Shown here: positions 43,035 through 51,926 of the stretch, piece by piece
How the letters are laid out: every line of letters starts with the position of its first letter
How positions within the stretch are numbered: position 1 is the first letter of the stretch
Assembly: GCA_963828625.1 (NCBI GenBank)
Contig: CAWHEX010000003.1
Location: 682,001-746,000, forward strand
Source: PALSA-894 sp963828625
GTDB lineage: Bacteria; Pseudomonadota; Alphaproteobacteria; Rhizobiales; Xanthobacteraceae
Reading direction: 5' to 3'
DNA length: 64,000 bases
The notes under the pieces: model-generated
What the model was told of the DNA's origin: nothing
What the model saw: only the letters and a program-made list of their open reading frames with translations
Database searches by the model: none
Translations under genes and position numbers: made by a program

Positions 43035-43897
43035 CAATTGAGACGCGACGGACGTTCGTCCTCGCCCTCGTGGACCGGCGGTATCGGCTGGTCGGCGCCC
43101 GCCGCCGGGGCGGCCGCGAGTGCGGCATCCGCCTGCTTGTGCTTTTGATAGGACAACCAGCCGAACGGCAGGCAGGCGAGATACACCAGCGTGCCGATGC
43201 TCAGCATTTCCCACGGATAGCTGATCAGCAGCGCAATGAGCAGCACCGCCACGATGATGACGGGCAACACCATTTCTGGCGGCACGCGCGTGCCGATCTG
43301 CTTGCCCGACAGCACCGGCAGGCGCGAAATCATCAGGCCCGCGATGATCAAGGTGAAGACCAGCGTGATCGCGGCCGGCACAGGCACATGCAGGAATGAA
43401 AGATAAATCGGCAGCAACACCACGATGGCGCCCGCAGGCGCCGGAATGCCGGTGAAGAAGTTACCGGCCCAGACCGGGCGGTTCGGGTCCTCGATCTGCA
43501 CGTTGAAGCGCGCAAGCCTGAGCCCTGCGCAGATCGCAAAGATCATCGCGGCGATCCAGCCGAGATTGCCGAGCGGCTTCAGACCCCAGATGTAGAGGAT
43601 CAAGCCGGGCCCAACGCCGAAATTCACGAAGTCCACGAGGCTGTCGAGTTCGGCGCCGAAGCGCGACGTGCCCTTGATCATGCGGGCGACGCGCCCGTCG
43701 ACCGCATCGAGCATCGCGGCAAACACGATCGCGGCAAGCGCAAGCTCATAGCGCTCTTCGAACGCGAGCCGGATGCCGGTCAGTCCGGCGCAGAGCGCAA
43801 GCAGCGTGATAACGTTGGGAACAAGCGTACGCAGGGGAATCTGGCGCAAACGCCTGAGCCTGCGCTGACGCCGGTCTGGATCGGAGGGATACGCCAT
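43034..43897 (-). CDS. pssA: CDP-diacylglycerol-serine O-phosphatidyltransferase
   Basis: 287 residues, inner membrane, with about seven hydrophobic segments. The CDP-alcohol phosphatidyltransferase motif DG(x)2AR(x)8G(x)3D(x)3D is intact: DAVDGRVARMIKGTSRFGAELDSLVD. It converts CDP-diacylglycerol and serine to phosphatidylserine, which Psd (encoded upstream) decarboxylates to phosphatidylethanolamine. It opens with a basic stretch (RRQRRLRRLRQIP). The stop overlaps the ureE start by one base. ATG 43897 was chosen over a frame 12 codons longer because of the family start. Confidence 0.93.
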   Translation of the reverse strand: MAYPSDPDRRQRRLRRLRQIPLRTLVPNVITLLALCAGLTGIRLAFEERYELALAAIVFAAMLDAVDGRVARMIKGTSRFGAELDSLVDFVNFGVGPGLILYIWGLKPLGNLGWIAAMIFAICAGLRLARFNVQIEDPNRPVWAGNFFTGIPAPAGAIVVLLPIYLSFLHVPVPAAITLVFTLIIAGLMISRLPVLSGKQIGTRVPPEMVLPVIIVAVLLIALLISYPWEMLSIGTLVYLACLPFGWLSYQKHKQADAALAAAPAAGADQPIPPVHEGEDERPSRLN

Positions 43898-43950
43898 TCC
43901 GCCAATATAGCGCCTGCCCCCTGATGCCGCCACCGCGGGCTGGCGAAAGG

Positions 43951-44367
43951 TTAACGCGCGCGTCTGATCGGCGGGCGGCGCTGGCTAAACCCCGGCACGA
44001 GGCGCGCCAGCATCTGCTTCGCGGCGGCGGGCGAAAGCTCAGCAAACAGCTTCAGCGCGTCGGTTGGAGCGCCCTCGCTGATGCGGTCGCGCCGCCGGCG
44101 CATGCGCAGCAGCGCCGAGTAGCTGTTCATGTTCAGGCCGGCCGCCCGGCAGATCACTGAAAGGTCCTCATCGGAGGGTGCATCCAGCGCGCGCGCGATG
44201 AAATCGGCCGCAATCCCGATCCGCTCGGCGATGAGCCGCGCGAGGATCGCGCCACAGTCGGCATCGGCCAGCTCCGCCAGCGCGTCGTCGAGCCCGAGCG
44301 ATCCCGCCGCCTTGCGGCGAAGGATCGCCTCGGCGCGCTCATCATCGGCTGGCGTTTGCTTTGGCAT
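43951..44367 (-). CDS. DUF2336-like hypothetical protein
   Basis: 138 residues, helical, with repeated Ala/Leu-rich units (LDDALAELADADCGAILARLIAERIGIAADFIARAL, SDEDLSVICRAAGLNMNSYSALLRMRRRR). This helical-repeat pattern resembles DUF2336 proteins, a function-unknown family common in alphaproteobacteria. It is on the same strand between psd (98 bp) and pssA (53 bp). No motif gives a reaction. Confidence 0.65.
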   Translation of the reverse strand: MPKQTPADDERAEAILRRKAAGSLGLDDALAELADADCGAILARLIAERIGIAADFIARALDAPSDEDLSVICRAAGLNMNSYSALLRMRRRRDRISEGAPTDALKLFAELSPAAAKQMLARLVPGFSQRRPPIRRAR

Positions 44368-44465
44368 CGACGCGAGATGCGCAGGATTCCCGATCGATTG
44401 TGCTAAGCGCGACGCGCGCAGCGGGTTAAAGCGCGTTTACGCCTGCGGCCATCCACAGGCGAGAT

Positions 44466-45164
44466 TTAGCCGACGCGGAACGAGCGGCCCGAGCCGATGG
44501 TCCCGAGATCGGCGATCACCGTCTCGCCGGCGATCGCGGTCTGCCCAACGGAAACGAGCGGCGCAGAGCCGGACGGCAGGTAGACGTCGACGCGCGAGCC
44601 GAAGCGGATCATGCCGATGCGTTCGCCCGCACCCATTTCCTGCCCTTCCCTCACCCAGCCGACAATGCGCCGCGCGACAAGTTCCGCGATCTGCACCACG
44701 CCGAACCGGCCGGCGCCCGCCACGATTACCAGCGCGTTGCGCTCGTTATCCTCGCTCGCCTTGTCGAGGTCGGCGTTGAGGAATTTTCCCGGCGTGTAGA
44801 CGATGCGCTCGATGCGCCCGGACACGGGCGAGCGGTTCACGTGACAGTCGAACACGCTCATGAAGATCGAGACACGTGGCAGCGGACGGTCGCCGAGCGC
44901 GAGTTCAGGCGGCGGCACCGCATTCACGACGAGGCTGATCCGCCCGTCGGCAGGCGCGACGACGACGCCTTCGGCGATTGGCGTAACGCGCACCGGATCG
45001 CGGAAAAAATACGCGCACCACGCGGTCAGGACCGTGCCGAGCCAGCCGAGCGGCGGCCACAGCCAGAACAGGACAAGGCTTGCGAAGGCGAAGCCGCCGA
45101 TGAACGGATAACCCTCGGGATGGATCGGCGCGAGCTGCGAGCGGATCGAGTTGATGACGGACAT
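44466..45164 (-). CDS. psd: Phosphatidylserine decarboxylase, short (archaeal/rhizobial) form
   Basis: 232 residues. It has a hydrophobic N-terminal region (FIGGFAFASLVLFWLWPPLGWLG), DGRISLVVN, the SVFDCHVNRSPVSGRI block and the self-cleavage site RFGSRVDVYLP near residue 190; the Gly-Ser bond there is cut to create the pyruvoyl cofactor. The product turns phosphatidylserine into phosphatidylethanolamine. The gene starts 2 bp after the Atm1-like gene stop and shares a strand and likely an mRNA with pssA. Confidence 0.93.
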   Translation of the reverse strand: MSVINSIRSQLAPIHPEGYPFIGGFAFASLVLFWLWPPLGWLGTVLTAWCAYFFRDPVRVTPIAEGVVVAPADGRISLVVNAVPPPELALGDRPLPRVSIFMSVFDCHVNRSPVSGRIERIVYTPGKFLNADLDKASEDNERNALVIVAGAGRFGVVQIAELVARRIVGWVREGQEMGAGERIGMIRFGSRVDVYLPSGSAPLVSVGQTAIAGETVIADLGTIGSGRSFRVG

Positions 45165-45166
45165 TG

Positions 45167-47143
45167 CTATTCCACGATCGCGACGGAAATGTCGGCAGGA
45201 GTTGTCGGCGCGGCCGCGATGGCGGGATCCTCGACCGGTGGCGGGTAGCGGTTCGGTGCGGCCTTCTCGGGCTCAACGAGGGCGAGCTTCTCGCGCGCCT
45301 CCTCGGCTTCACGCTGGCGGTTCCACATGCTGGCGTAAAGCCCGTTCTTCAACAGAAGCTGGTGATGCGTGCCGCGCTCGGCGATCACGCCCTGATCGAG
45401 CACGATGATCTCATCCGCGCCGACGATGGTCGAGAGCCGGTGCGCGATGACCAGCGTCGTGCGGCCGCGCGAGACGCGATCGAGCGCGTCCTGGATTTCC
45501 TTTTCGGTATGGCTGTCGAGCGCGGAGGTCGCCTCGTCGAGCAAGAGGATCGGCGGACCTTTCAGGATCGTGCGCGCAATCGCGACGCGCTGCTTCTCGC
45601 CGCCGGACAATTTCAGGCCGCGCTCGCCCACTTCCGTCTCGTACCCTTCCGGCGCCAAGCGGATGAAGCCGTCGATCTGCGCCAGCCGCGCGGCCTCTTC
45701 CACCTCGGCGTCGTTCGCGTCCCAGCGGCCATAGCGGATGTTGTAGCGGATCGTATCGTTGAACAGCACCGTGTCCTGCGGAACCATGCCGATCGCGGCG
45801 CGCAGCGAGTACTGCGTCACATCGCGGATGTCCTGGTTGTCGATCGTGATGCGCCCGCCGGTGACGTCATAGAACCGGAACAGGAGCCGCGAGATGGTCG
45901 ACTTGCCGGCGCCGGACGGGCCGACGATCGCGACCGTGTGCCCGGCCGGCACCTCGAAGCTCAACCCTTTGAGGATCTGGCGCGCCGGATCGTACGCGAA
46001 CTGCACGTCCTCGAAGCGGATCGCGCCACGCGTGACCGCAAGCGGAGCAGCGCCGGCCTTGTCCTCGATTTCCGGCTCACGCCCGAGAATCGTGAACATA
46101 GTTTCGATGTCGGTCACGGCCTGCTTGATCTCGCGATACACCATGCCCATGAAATTGAGCGGCTGGTAAAGCTGGATCATCATCGCGTTGATCATCACGA
46201 AATCGCCGACCGTATTTGTGCCGGCGCGGATGCCGATCACGCACAGCACCATCGCGGCACTCAGCCCGACCGTGAACAGCGCGGCCTGTCCGGCATTGAG
46301 CACCGCAAGCGAGGTATAGGCCTTGACGCTCGCATCCTCGTAGCGCGCCATCGTGCGGTCGTAGCGGTCGGCCTCGCGCCCCTCGGCGACGAAATATTTC
46401 ACCGTCTCGTAATTGAGCAGCGAGTCGATCGCCTTGGTGTTGGCGTCGGTGTCGCTGTCGTTCATCTTGCGGCGTATGCCGATGCGCCACTCCGTCGCGT
46501 AGTAGGTGAACGCCATGTAGAGCGTGACGGTGACCAGGATGATCACCACGTAGCGCCAGTCGAACATCCACAGCAGCACGCCGACGATCAGCGCGACCTC
46601 GACGATGGTCGGCACGAGCTGCAGGATGACCATGCGCACGATGGTCTCGATGCCGTTGCGGCCGCGTTCGAGAACGCGGGTCAAACCGCCGGTCTTGCGC
46701 TCCAGATGGAAGCGCAGCGACAGAAGGTGCATGTGCTCGAAGGTGAGCCGTGCGAGGCGGCGCACGGCGTGCATCGCGACCTTGGCGAACACGCCGTCGC
46801 GCACCTGCGTCAGCAGCGCCATCAGGATGCGCATGCCGCCATAGGCCGCGGTGAGCAGCACGGGCGCCGCGAAGGCCCAGAGAATCCACGGCGGCGCCGC
46901 CTCCGGCGGCTTTGTTTCGCCGGTCAGCGCATCGACCGCCCACTTGAAGGTGAACGGGACCGCGATGGTCGCGAGCTTCGCGATGAACAACAGCAATGTC
47001 GCGCCGACGACGCGCAGCTTCAGATCGCGGCGATCCGACGGCCAGATGTACGGCCAGAGATTGATGAGCGTGCGCAGCAGCGCTCCGCGCTCGGCGGAGA
47101 TCTTTCGCGTGCGAAAGCTTGCGGGAGACTGCGGCGCGTTCAT
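45167..47143 (-). CDS. ABC transporter of the Atm1 type (heavy-metal/glutathione-conjugate exporter)
   Basis: 658 residues, permease and ATPase fused. The N-terminal six-helix domain has the family hallmarks KTGGLTRVLERG, NDSDTDANTKAIDSLLNYETVKYF and YQPLNFMGMVYREIKQ; the ATPase has GPSGAGKST (Walker A), LSGGEKQRVAIAR and ILLLDEATSALDS, and the H-loop His in IAHRLST. Atm1 proteins export glutathione-linked metal or persulfide compounds, and the NYETVKYF helix lines the glutathione site. A Pro/Ala-rich C-terminus of about 50 residues is unusual. It is the first gene of the run leading to psd and pssA. Confidence 0.9.
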   Translation of the reverse strand: MNAPQSPASFRTRKISAERGALLRTLINLWPYIWPSDRRDLKLRVVGATLLLFIAKLATIAVPFTFKWAVDALTGETKPPEAAPPWILWAFAAPVLLTAAYGGMRILMALLTQVRDGVFAKVAMHAVRRLARLTFEHMHLLSLRFHLERKTGGLTRVLERGRNGIETIVRMVILQLVPTIVEVALIVGVLLWMFDWRYVVIILVTVTLYMAFTYYATEWRIGIRRKMNDSDTDANTKAIDSLLNYETVKYFVAEGREADRYDRTMARYEDASVKAYTSLAVLNAGQAALFTVGLSAAMVLCVIGIRAGTNTVGDFVMINAMMIQLYQPLNFMGMVYREIKQAVTDIETMFTILGREPEIEDKAGAAPLAVTRGAIRFEDVQFAYDPARQILKGLSFEVPAGHTVAIVGPSGAGKSTISRLLFRFYDVTGGRITIDNQDIRDVTQYSLRAAIGMVPQDTVLFNDTIRYNIRYGRWDANDAEVEEAARLAQIDGFIRLAPEGYETEVGERGLKLSGGEKQRVAIARTILKGPPILLLDEATSALDSHTEKEIQDALDRVSRGRTTLVIAHRLSTIVGADEIIVLDQGVIAERGTHHQLLLKNGLYASMWNRQREAEEAREKLALVEPEKAAPNRYPPPVEDPAIAAAPTTPADISVAIVE

Positions 47144-47252
47144 CGTCGGCGTTCGAAGGCTTTCTTGAATCGGTCTAACTTGCTCGCCCACATATAGGGC
47201 GTTTAGGCGCCACAGGCACCCTCGCCTTCCACGAAGATGAGGACGGTTGAGA

Positions 47253-47870
47253 TCAGTCCAGAACGCGCAGGACCTTTGCGCCGGATTGCACGGTTCCTTG
47301 GCCGTTCGGTAACGAACGGACGCCGCGGATCACCACGATCTCGGTCTGCGGCGGGACTGGCCTCCCGACTTGGGCGTAGCGCTGCGGACCACCGCGCAGC
47401 ACCTGAATCGCAGGCTTGTCGGCCGGCTTGTGGCGGCTCTCGCTTTGCTTCGGCGGCGCTGCAGCCTCCGGCTTCTGTGGACGCGGCACGACCGCCGGCG
47501 CGACGGCGACCTTGGGTTCAGGCGCGGGCGGCGCGGTGGCGGCCGGGGGAAGGGTTGGCACTGGTGCGCCGGGCGGTGTCCACACTGGCGGATTTGCGGC
47601 GGAAGGTTCGGCGGCGGCCGGCGGTGATGGCGGCACGGGCGCCTTCTGCTGCGGGGCCGCGGGGATCGGCGCTGCGCTACCCGGCGGGCGCTTGGGGTCA
47701 GCCGGGGCCTTTGCGGCCGGTGGCGCGGGCGGCGCCTTGGCGACGACCGCAGTGCCCTTGGGCTCTTCCCACGGCTTGTAGGCCCAGAGCACCGAAAGCC
47801 CGAGCGCGGCGGCCGACAGGCCGGCCCCGATCAGGGCGACATACGCGATACTCGTGCGCGGCATTGGCAT
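47253..47870 (-). CDS. Proline/alanine-rich single-pass membrane protein, hypothetical
   Basis: 205 residues: one N-terminal helix (TSIAYVALIGAGLSAAALGLSVLWA), then a long low-complexity Pro/Ala/Lys-rich region (about residues 45-150), ending in a more regular C-terminal part with IVVIRGVRSLPNGQGTVQSGAKVLRVLD. Layout and composition suggest a periplasmic spacer reaching into the envelope. The start at 47870 or 47864 is uncertain; AGGGAG favours 47870. No known domain is recognised. Confidence 0.65.
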   Translation of the reverse strand: MPMPRTSIAYVALIGAGLSAAALGLSVLWAYKPWEEPKGTAVVAKAPPAPPAAKAPADPKRPPGSAAPIPAAPQQKAPVPPSPPAAAEPSAANPPVWTPPGAPVPTLPPAATAPPAPEPKVAVAPAVVPRPQKPEAAAPPKQSESRHKPADKPAIQVLRGGPQRYAQVGRPVPPQTEIVVIRGVRSLPNGQGTVQSGAKVLRVLD

Positions 47871-48034
47871 CCCGCTCCCTGTACGCCCTACTTTACCAGC
47901 GATCTTGAATTTGCCACGCAAAAAAGCCGCCGATCCAGCTGGTTCCGTTGCGTATTCTGTTGTGCGCAACGCCGCGGAAACCTTCCGCCGCGGCGTGCCT
48001 TGACGCTCCCCAAGCCGAGAGGCACATCCACCCC

Positions 48035-48640
48035 ATGAGCACGATTCGAACGGTTTGCGTCTATTGCGGGTCCGGGCCCGGAACCGATCCCGCCTTCATG
48101 GAGGCTGCACGCCGCTTCGGCGAGCTTCTCGCGCGCGACAATGTCGGCCTCGTCTACGGCGGCGGCTCGCGCGGCCTGATGGGCGCGGTCGCGAACTCTG
48201 TACTCGATCACGGCGGGCGCGTGACCGGCATCATCCCGGAATTCCTGCAGGACCGCGAACACACCCTGAAGCGCGCGCAGGAAGTGATCGTCACGCCGGA
48301 CATGCATGTGCGCAAGCAGACGATGTTCGATCGCGCGGATGCGTTCGTGGCGCTGCCCGGCGGGATCGGCACGCTGGAGGAGCTGGTCGAGCAACTCACC
48401 TGGGCGCAGCTCGGACGGCACAAGAAGCCGATCCTCATCCTCAACATCAAGAAATTCTGGGACCCGCTGTGTGCGCTGCTCGATCACATGCGGCGGCTCG
48501 AATTCATCCGGCTTGAACTTGCCGTCTCGCTGCTTGTCGCCGATGGCCCGGAGGACATCCTGCCGAAGCTGCATGCCGCCGCGGCGGCGGTCAGCGAGCG
48601 CGAGAAGCAGGGCAAGCCCGAGACCGTCGAGCGGATGTAA
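48035..48640 (+). CDS. LOG-family protein (cytokinin riboside 5'-monophosphate phosphoribohydrolase-like)
   Basis: 201-residue Rossmann-fold protein (TIGR00730). VCVYCGSGPGTDP at the start, GLVYGGGSRGLMGAVA, and the catalytic/phosphate motif ALPGGIGTLEELVEQLTW, which is the LOG PGGxGTxxE signature, are all present. LOG enzymes release free cytokinin or more generally hydrolyse nucleoside monophosphates (AMP and others) in bacteria. The upstream gap to the divergent proline-rich gene is about 160 bp. The convergent SGNH gene ends 3 bp beyond the stop. Confidence 0.9.
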   Translation: MSTIRTVCVYCGSGPGTDPAFMEAARRFGELLARDNVGLVYGGGSRGLMGAVANSVLDHGGRVTGIIPEFLQDREHTLKRAQEVIVTPDMHVRKQTMFDRADAFVALPGGIGTLEELVEQLTWAQLGRHKKPILILNIKKFWDPLCALLDHMRRLEFIRLELAVSLLVADGPEDILPKLHAAAAAVSEREKQGKPETVERM

Positions 48641-48643
48641 CGC

Positions 48644-49717
48644 TCAGGGGGTCACGATCCGGTAGCTGCCCTCCCCTGATGGCGCGCCGTTGATAACGGC
48701 ATCAACCAGCTCCCGCCCGATCCGTTGCGCGATTGGCAGACGGTAGTGCAGCCCGTCCCAGTAGTTTTCGTCATTGTTCGTGATCGGCGACGCGATACGC
48801 CAGTCGATCACTTTCGCACCCCGCGCGCGTCCAATCCCGGCAATGCGCGCCTTGCACTCCGCCTCGACCGCCGCATCGCGCGTGCCGGGCCACGCCTGCG
48901 CGGCGACGTGCACCGGCATGAAGGCGAGCACTTTCGTGCTCGCGGCCGGCAATTCGCCGAGCATCGCGTCCATCCAGGCGAGCGCCGGGAATTTCAGCGC
49001 GCGCTTCTCCTCATCCGCGAGCGCGGGAGGCGGAACATCGGGTAATGTCTGCGGCGTGCGCCCGATCCAGATGCCGGCACGCGCACGCTCGGGCACGTAA
49101 TCGCTCTCCGGCGGCGTGAACACCTCGAAGCCGTCGTAGCGGCTGCGCGCGCGATAGAGGCCGAGATGGTAGCCGATCAGGCGCCCGGCGATCTCGAGCG
49201 TGCCGCTGTTGAACAGGTTGGCGTAGTCATTCCATTTGTCGTCGTCGTACATCCACTCGGGAAAGCCGTGCCGCACGCGATCACGGTCAGCGTTCGGGTC
49301 GCACCAGCCGTCATCGATTCCGACGATCACCACTTTCGGAGCGCCGGCGTTGCGGCGGAAATATTCGAACGTGCGGTACTGCTCCCAGGCGCTCGACGCA
49401 TTCATCGCCATGTTGGCGAACCGCGCGCCGAACGGACCGTTGAGCTGTGCGGGGTCGATCAGGCGTGCGGTCGACGAGCCGACGATGAGCGCGTCGAAAC
49501 GCTTGCTGCGCATCACCTGCGGATAGGCGAAGCGCTGGCTGCCGCTCACCAGCGGGCGCTCGATCGGAAGCGAGAACGGCACCATGTCGTAGGGGTCGAG
49601 TAGCAGGATGAAGAGCATGGCGGCGGCGATGCCACCGCCGAACGCGCCGAGAAACAGCAGCGCGAAGCGGCGCCAGCCTTTCGCCTGCGGATCTGTGTGC
49701 TCGTGTGCCCGCGCCAT
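48644..49717 (-). CDS. SGNH-like membrane-anchored protein, partner of the MBOAT O-acyltransferase
   Basis: 357 residues. A single N-terminal helix (FALLFLGAFGGGIAAAMLFILLLDP) anchors a periplasmic domain. It contains LIVGSSTARLIDP, a GxS nucleophile-like loop as in SGNH/AlgJ/DltD-type proteins, and the late ENYWDGLHYR, a DxxH pair typical of the same fold. Such proteins finish the transfer of acetyl or acyl groups to exported sugars. The gene begins 2 bp after the MBOAT gene stop, so the two are co-translated. I know no gene symbol for it; glycosyltransferases are not adjacent. Confidence 0.75.
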   Translation of the reverse strand: MARAHEHTDPQAKGWRRFALLFLGAFGGGIAAAMLFILLLDPYDMVPFSLPIERPLVSGSQRFAYPQVMRSKRFDALIVGSSTARLIDPAQLNGPFGARFANMAMNASSAWEQYRTFEYFRRNAGAPKVVIVGIDDGWCDPNADRDRVRHGFPEWMYDDDKWNDYANLFNSGTLEIAGRLIGYHLGLYRARSRYDGFEVFTPPESDYVPERARAGIWIGRTPQTLPDVPPPALADEEKRALKFPALAWMDAMLGELPAASTKVLAFMPVHVAAQAWPGTRDAAVEAECKARIAGIGRARGAKVIDWRIASPITNNDENYWDGLHYRLPIAQRIGRELVDAVINGAPSGEGSYRIVTP

Positions 49718-49719
49718 GG

Positions 49720-51089
49720 TCAGAACTGGAAATAGATGAAGTTGACCGGCGCGCCCTTGCCGACCTCGAGCACGCAGAAGGCGGCGACCAAGGCGGTCGC
49801 AATCGCAAGCACCGGCATCGGCTGCAACAGTCGGTCCTTCATTTCATGCGCCGAGGGAATGAGCGCGCTCGCAAGCGCCGCGATTGCGATCAGCTTCGCT
49901 TCGGCGAGCACGCCGTCAAATCCGTTCACCCCCGCAAGCGAGCCGAGGATCGATCCCGCCGAGGCGAAACCATTGGCGCGGAACACCACCCAGCCGGCGA
50001 GCACGAACAGCATCGTGAGCAGCCAGCCGGCGACGGCCGGCATCGGGCGCGCGAGTTGCTGCCAACCGCGGCACACGACAAGGCCGGCGCCATGCCACAG
50101 GCCCCACGCCACATAAGTCCACCCTGCCCCGTGCCACAGTCCGCATAGGCCCATCGTGACGATGCTGGCGATCACGTAGCGCGCCGGGCCGTGCCGGCTG
50201 CCGCCGAGCGGAATGTAGAGATAGTCGCGCAGGAAGTTCGACAGCGAGATGTGCCAGCGTCGCCAGAAGTCACGCAGGTCAGCCGAGAGATAGGGGCGGC
50301 GAAAATTCTCCGGCAGCACGAGGCCGAATAACAGCGCCGAACCGATCGCCATTTCGGTGTAGGCGGAGAAATCGAGAAAAAGCTGGAACGAGAATGCGAG
50401 CGCCGCGGTCCAGGCTTCGCCGAAGTCGAGCACGCGTTGCGTCGCTTGCGAGAAAAGCTGGTCCACCGCGGCGCAAGCCGGTCGGCGAGCAGCACCTTCT
50501 TGCCGAATCCGACCGTGAAGATCACAAGCCCCGCGCCGACGCGCGTCCACAGGCCGGCGCGGCGCGGGTCCTCGGCGAACTGCGGCACCAGCTCGTTATG
50601 ACGCACGATCGGTCCTGCGATCACATGTGGGAACACGAGCACGAACAGCGCGAACGGCCGGAACGGATAAAGGGGCGCATTGCCGCGCATGCGATCGACC
50701 AGATACGAGATGAGCTGGAACGAGAAGAAGCTGATGCCGATCGGCAAAATGAGATGTGCGCGCGGGAACGTGACGCCGCTCGCCGCCTCGAACGAGACGA
50801 GAAGGAAGTCGAGATACTTGAAGGTACCGAGCGAGGCGAGATTGAGCACTACGCCCGCGACGAGCCACGCCCGTGCGCCGGAACGCTCATAGGCCAACGC
50901 GAGCAGCCACGTGACGGTGATCTGGCTGACGACGAGGATAATGAAGCGCGGGTCCCACCAGCCGTAGAACACCAGCGACGCGGCGATCAGCACCCATTGG
51001 CGCGCCGCCGCAGAGCCCGCGACCGCGTAATAGAGCGCGACGGTGAGCGGCAGGAACGCGAGCACATAGATCTGGCTTTGAAACAGCAT
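49720..51089 (-). pseudogene. MBOAT family O-acyltransferase (AlgI/DltB-like), frame broken as given
   Basis: Reconstructs to about 456 residues with about 10-12 hydrophobic helices. The first frame holds MLFQSQIYVLAFLPLTVALYYA, VFYGWWDPRF, GISFFSFQLISYLVDRMRG and FPHVIAGPIVRHNELVPQF. The second holds VDQLFSQATQRVLDFGEAWTAALAFSFQLFLDFSAYTEMAIGSALLFG, RDFWRRWHISLSNFLRDYLYIPLGGSRHG and GLWHGAGWTYVAWGLWHG with the catalytic His. One base is missing at about 50466-50472. It should carry acetyl/acyl groups across the membrane to the periplasmic SGNH partner. Sequence error is likely, since all motifs are intact. Confidence 0.85.
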
Positions 51090-51137
51090 GCGCGGGCCCG
51101 GAGGATCAGTTCTCTTTCCGGGAGCCGGCGCGGGCCG

Positions 51138-51525
51138 TCAAGCGGCGGGCGGCGTGAAGGTCACGGCCTCGACGCGGTTGCCGTCCGGATCGCGGATGAA
51201 GGCCGCGTAATAGCCGTTCGGTCCGTCATGCGGACGCAGGCCGGGCGGGCCGTTGGAGGTGCCGCCATTGGCGAGCGCCGCCGCGTGAAAGGCGTCCACC
51301 ATTTCGGTCGAGCGCACCCGCAGGCAGATGTGCGACCCGGCATTGGAGGGGACCGGGGCCATGTCCGGCCGCGCGTTCAGCCAGAACTCGGAATACTTCT
51401 TGCCGAAACCGACGGTGGAGCCGCGAATGTCGAGCGCCTCGTAGCCGATCACGCCGAGCACGGCCTCATAGAAGCGCGTGGACCGCGCCGAGATCGCTTA
51501 CCGCGATGGATACATGATCGATCAT
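51138..51525 (-). pseudogene. VOC (glyoxalase/bleomycin-resistance fold) protein, frame broken as given
   Basis: Reconstructs to about 128 residues. The first frame gives MIDHVSIAVSDL; one extra base at about 51489-51490 then shifts reading to ARSTRFYEAVLGVIGYEALDIRGSTVGFGKKYSEFWLNARPD, ending GPNGYYAAFIRDPDGNRVEAVTF. This is a vicinal-oxygen-chelate protein with the usual paired His/Glu metal sites. Function unknown. The start overlaps the deaminase gene stop as ATGA. A second, intact VOC gene lies at 56497-56907. Confidence 0.8.
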
Positions 51526-51926
51526 CGCGGTGCTCCGGCGTCGGTCGCGTCTTGCCCGTGATACATGCGCGCGAGCTTCGCCTGAGCAGCGGCGCGCTCG
51601 CAGGCCGCGCAGGGGCGCGAGGTGGAATACATCACGCAATCCGACAGGTCGCTGCGCGCAAGCCGGCGCTGCGCGTCGCGCATCGCTTCGCGTTCGGCGT
51701 GGCCGGTCCATTCGCCGAGTTCGCGTACGCGGCTCGGGCCGAAGCCGACGATTTCGCCGTTGCGCACGACGACTGCGCCGTATGGCTGATCGCCCGCGCG
51801 CACGGCTTTGTCCTTCATCTCGAATGCGGCGGCCACGAAGGCGCGATGATCGGCGGCGCTCGCCCGCGTCGCGAAGCTGGCGAACGCACCCGCCGTTGCG
51901 GCCAATATGGTCCGCCGCGAGGTCAT
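51522..51926 (-). CDS. Nucleoside/base deaminase (CMP/dCMP-type) with an export signal
   Basis: 134 residues. The first about 25 (TSRRTILAATAGAFASFATRASAAD) form a signal peptide with twin Arg and an A-x-A cleavage site. The rest is a zinc-dependent deaminase fold with the HAE motif (GHAEREAMRDAQRRL) and the PCAAC zinc cysteines (STSRPCAACERAA). Enzymes of this fold normally act on cytosine, guanine, tRNA adenosine or riboflavin precursors in the cytoplasm, so export is unexpected. It overlaps both cimA (ATGA, upstream) and the VOC gene (ATGA, downstream). Confidence 0.8.
   Translation of the reverse strand: MTSRRTILAATAGAFASFATRASAADHRAFVAAAFEMKDKAVRAGDQPYGAVVVRNGEIVGFGPSRVRELGEWTGHAEREAMRDAQRRLARSDLSDCVMYSTSRPCAACERAAAQAKLARMYHGQDATDAGAPR

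Noticed and set aside
45164..47197. 677-codon open frame on the plus strand over the Atm1-like gene
   Set aside because: Complement of the exporter; Arg/His/Asp-rich and motif-free.
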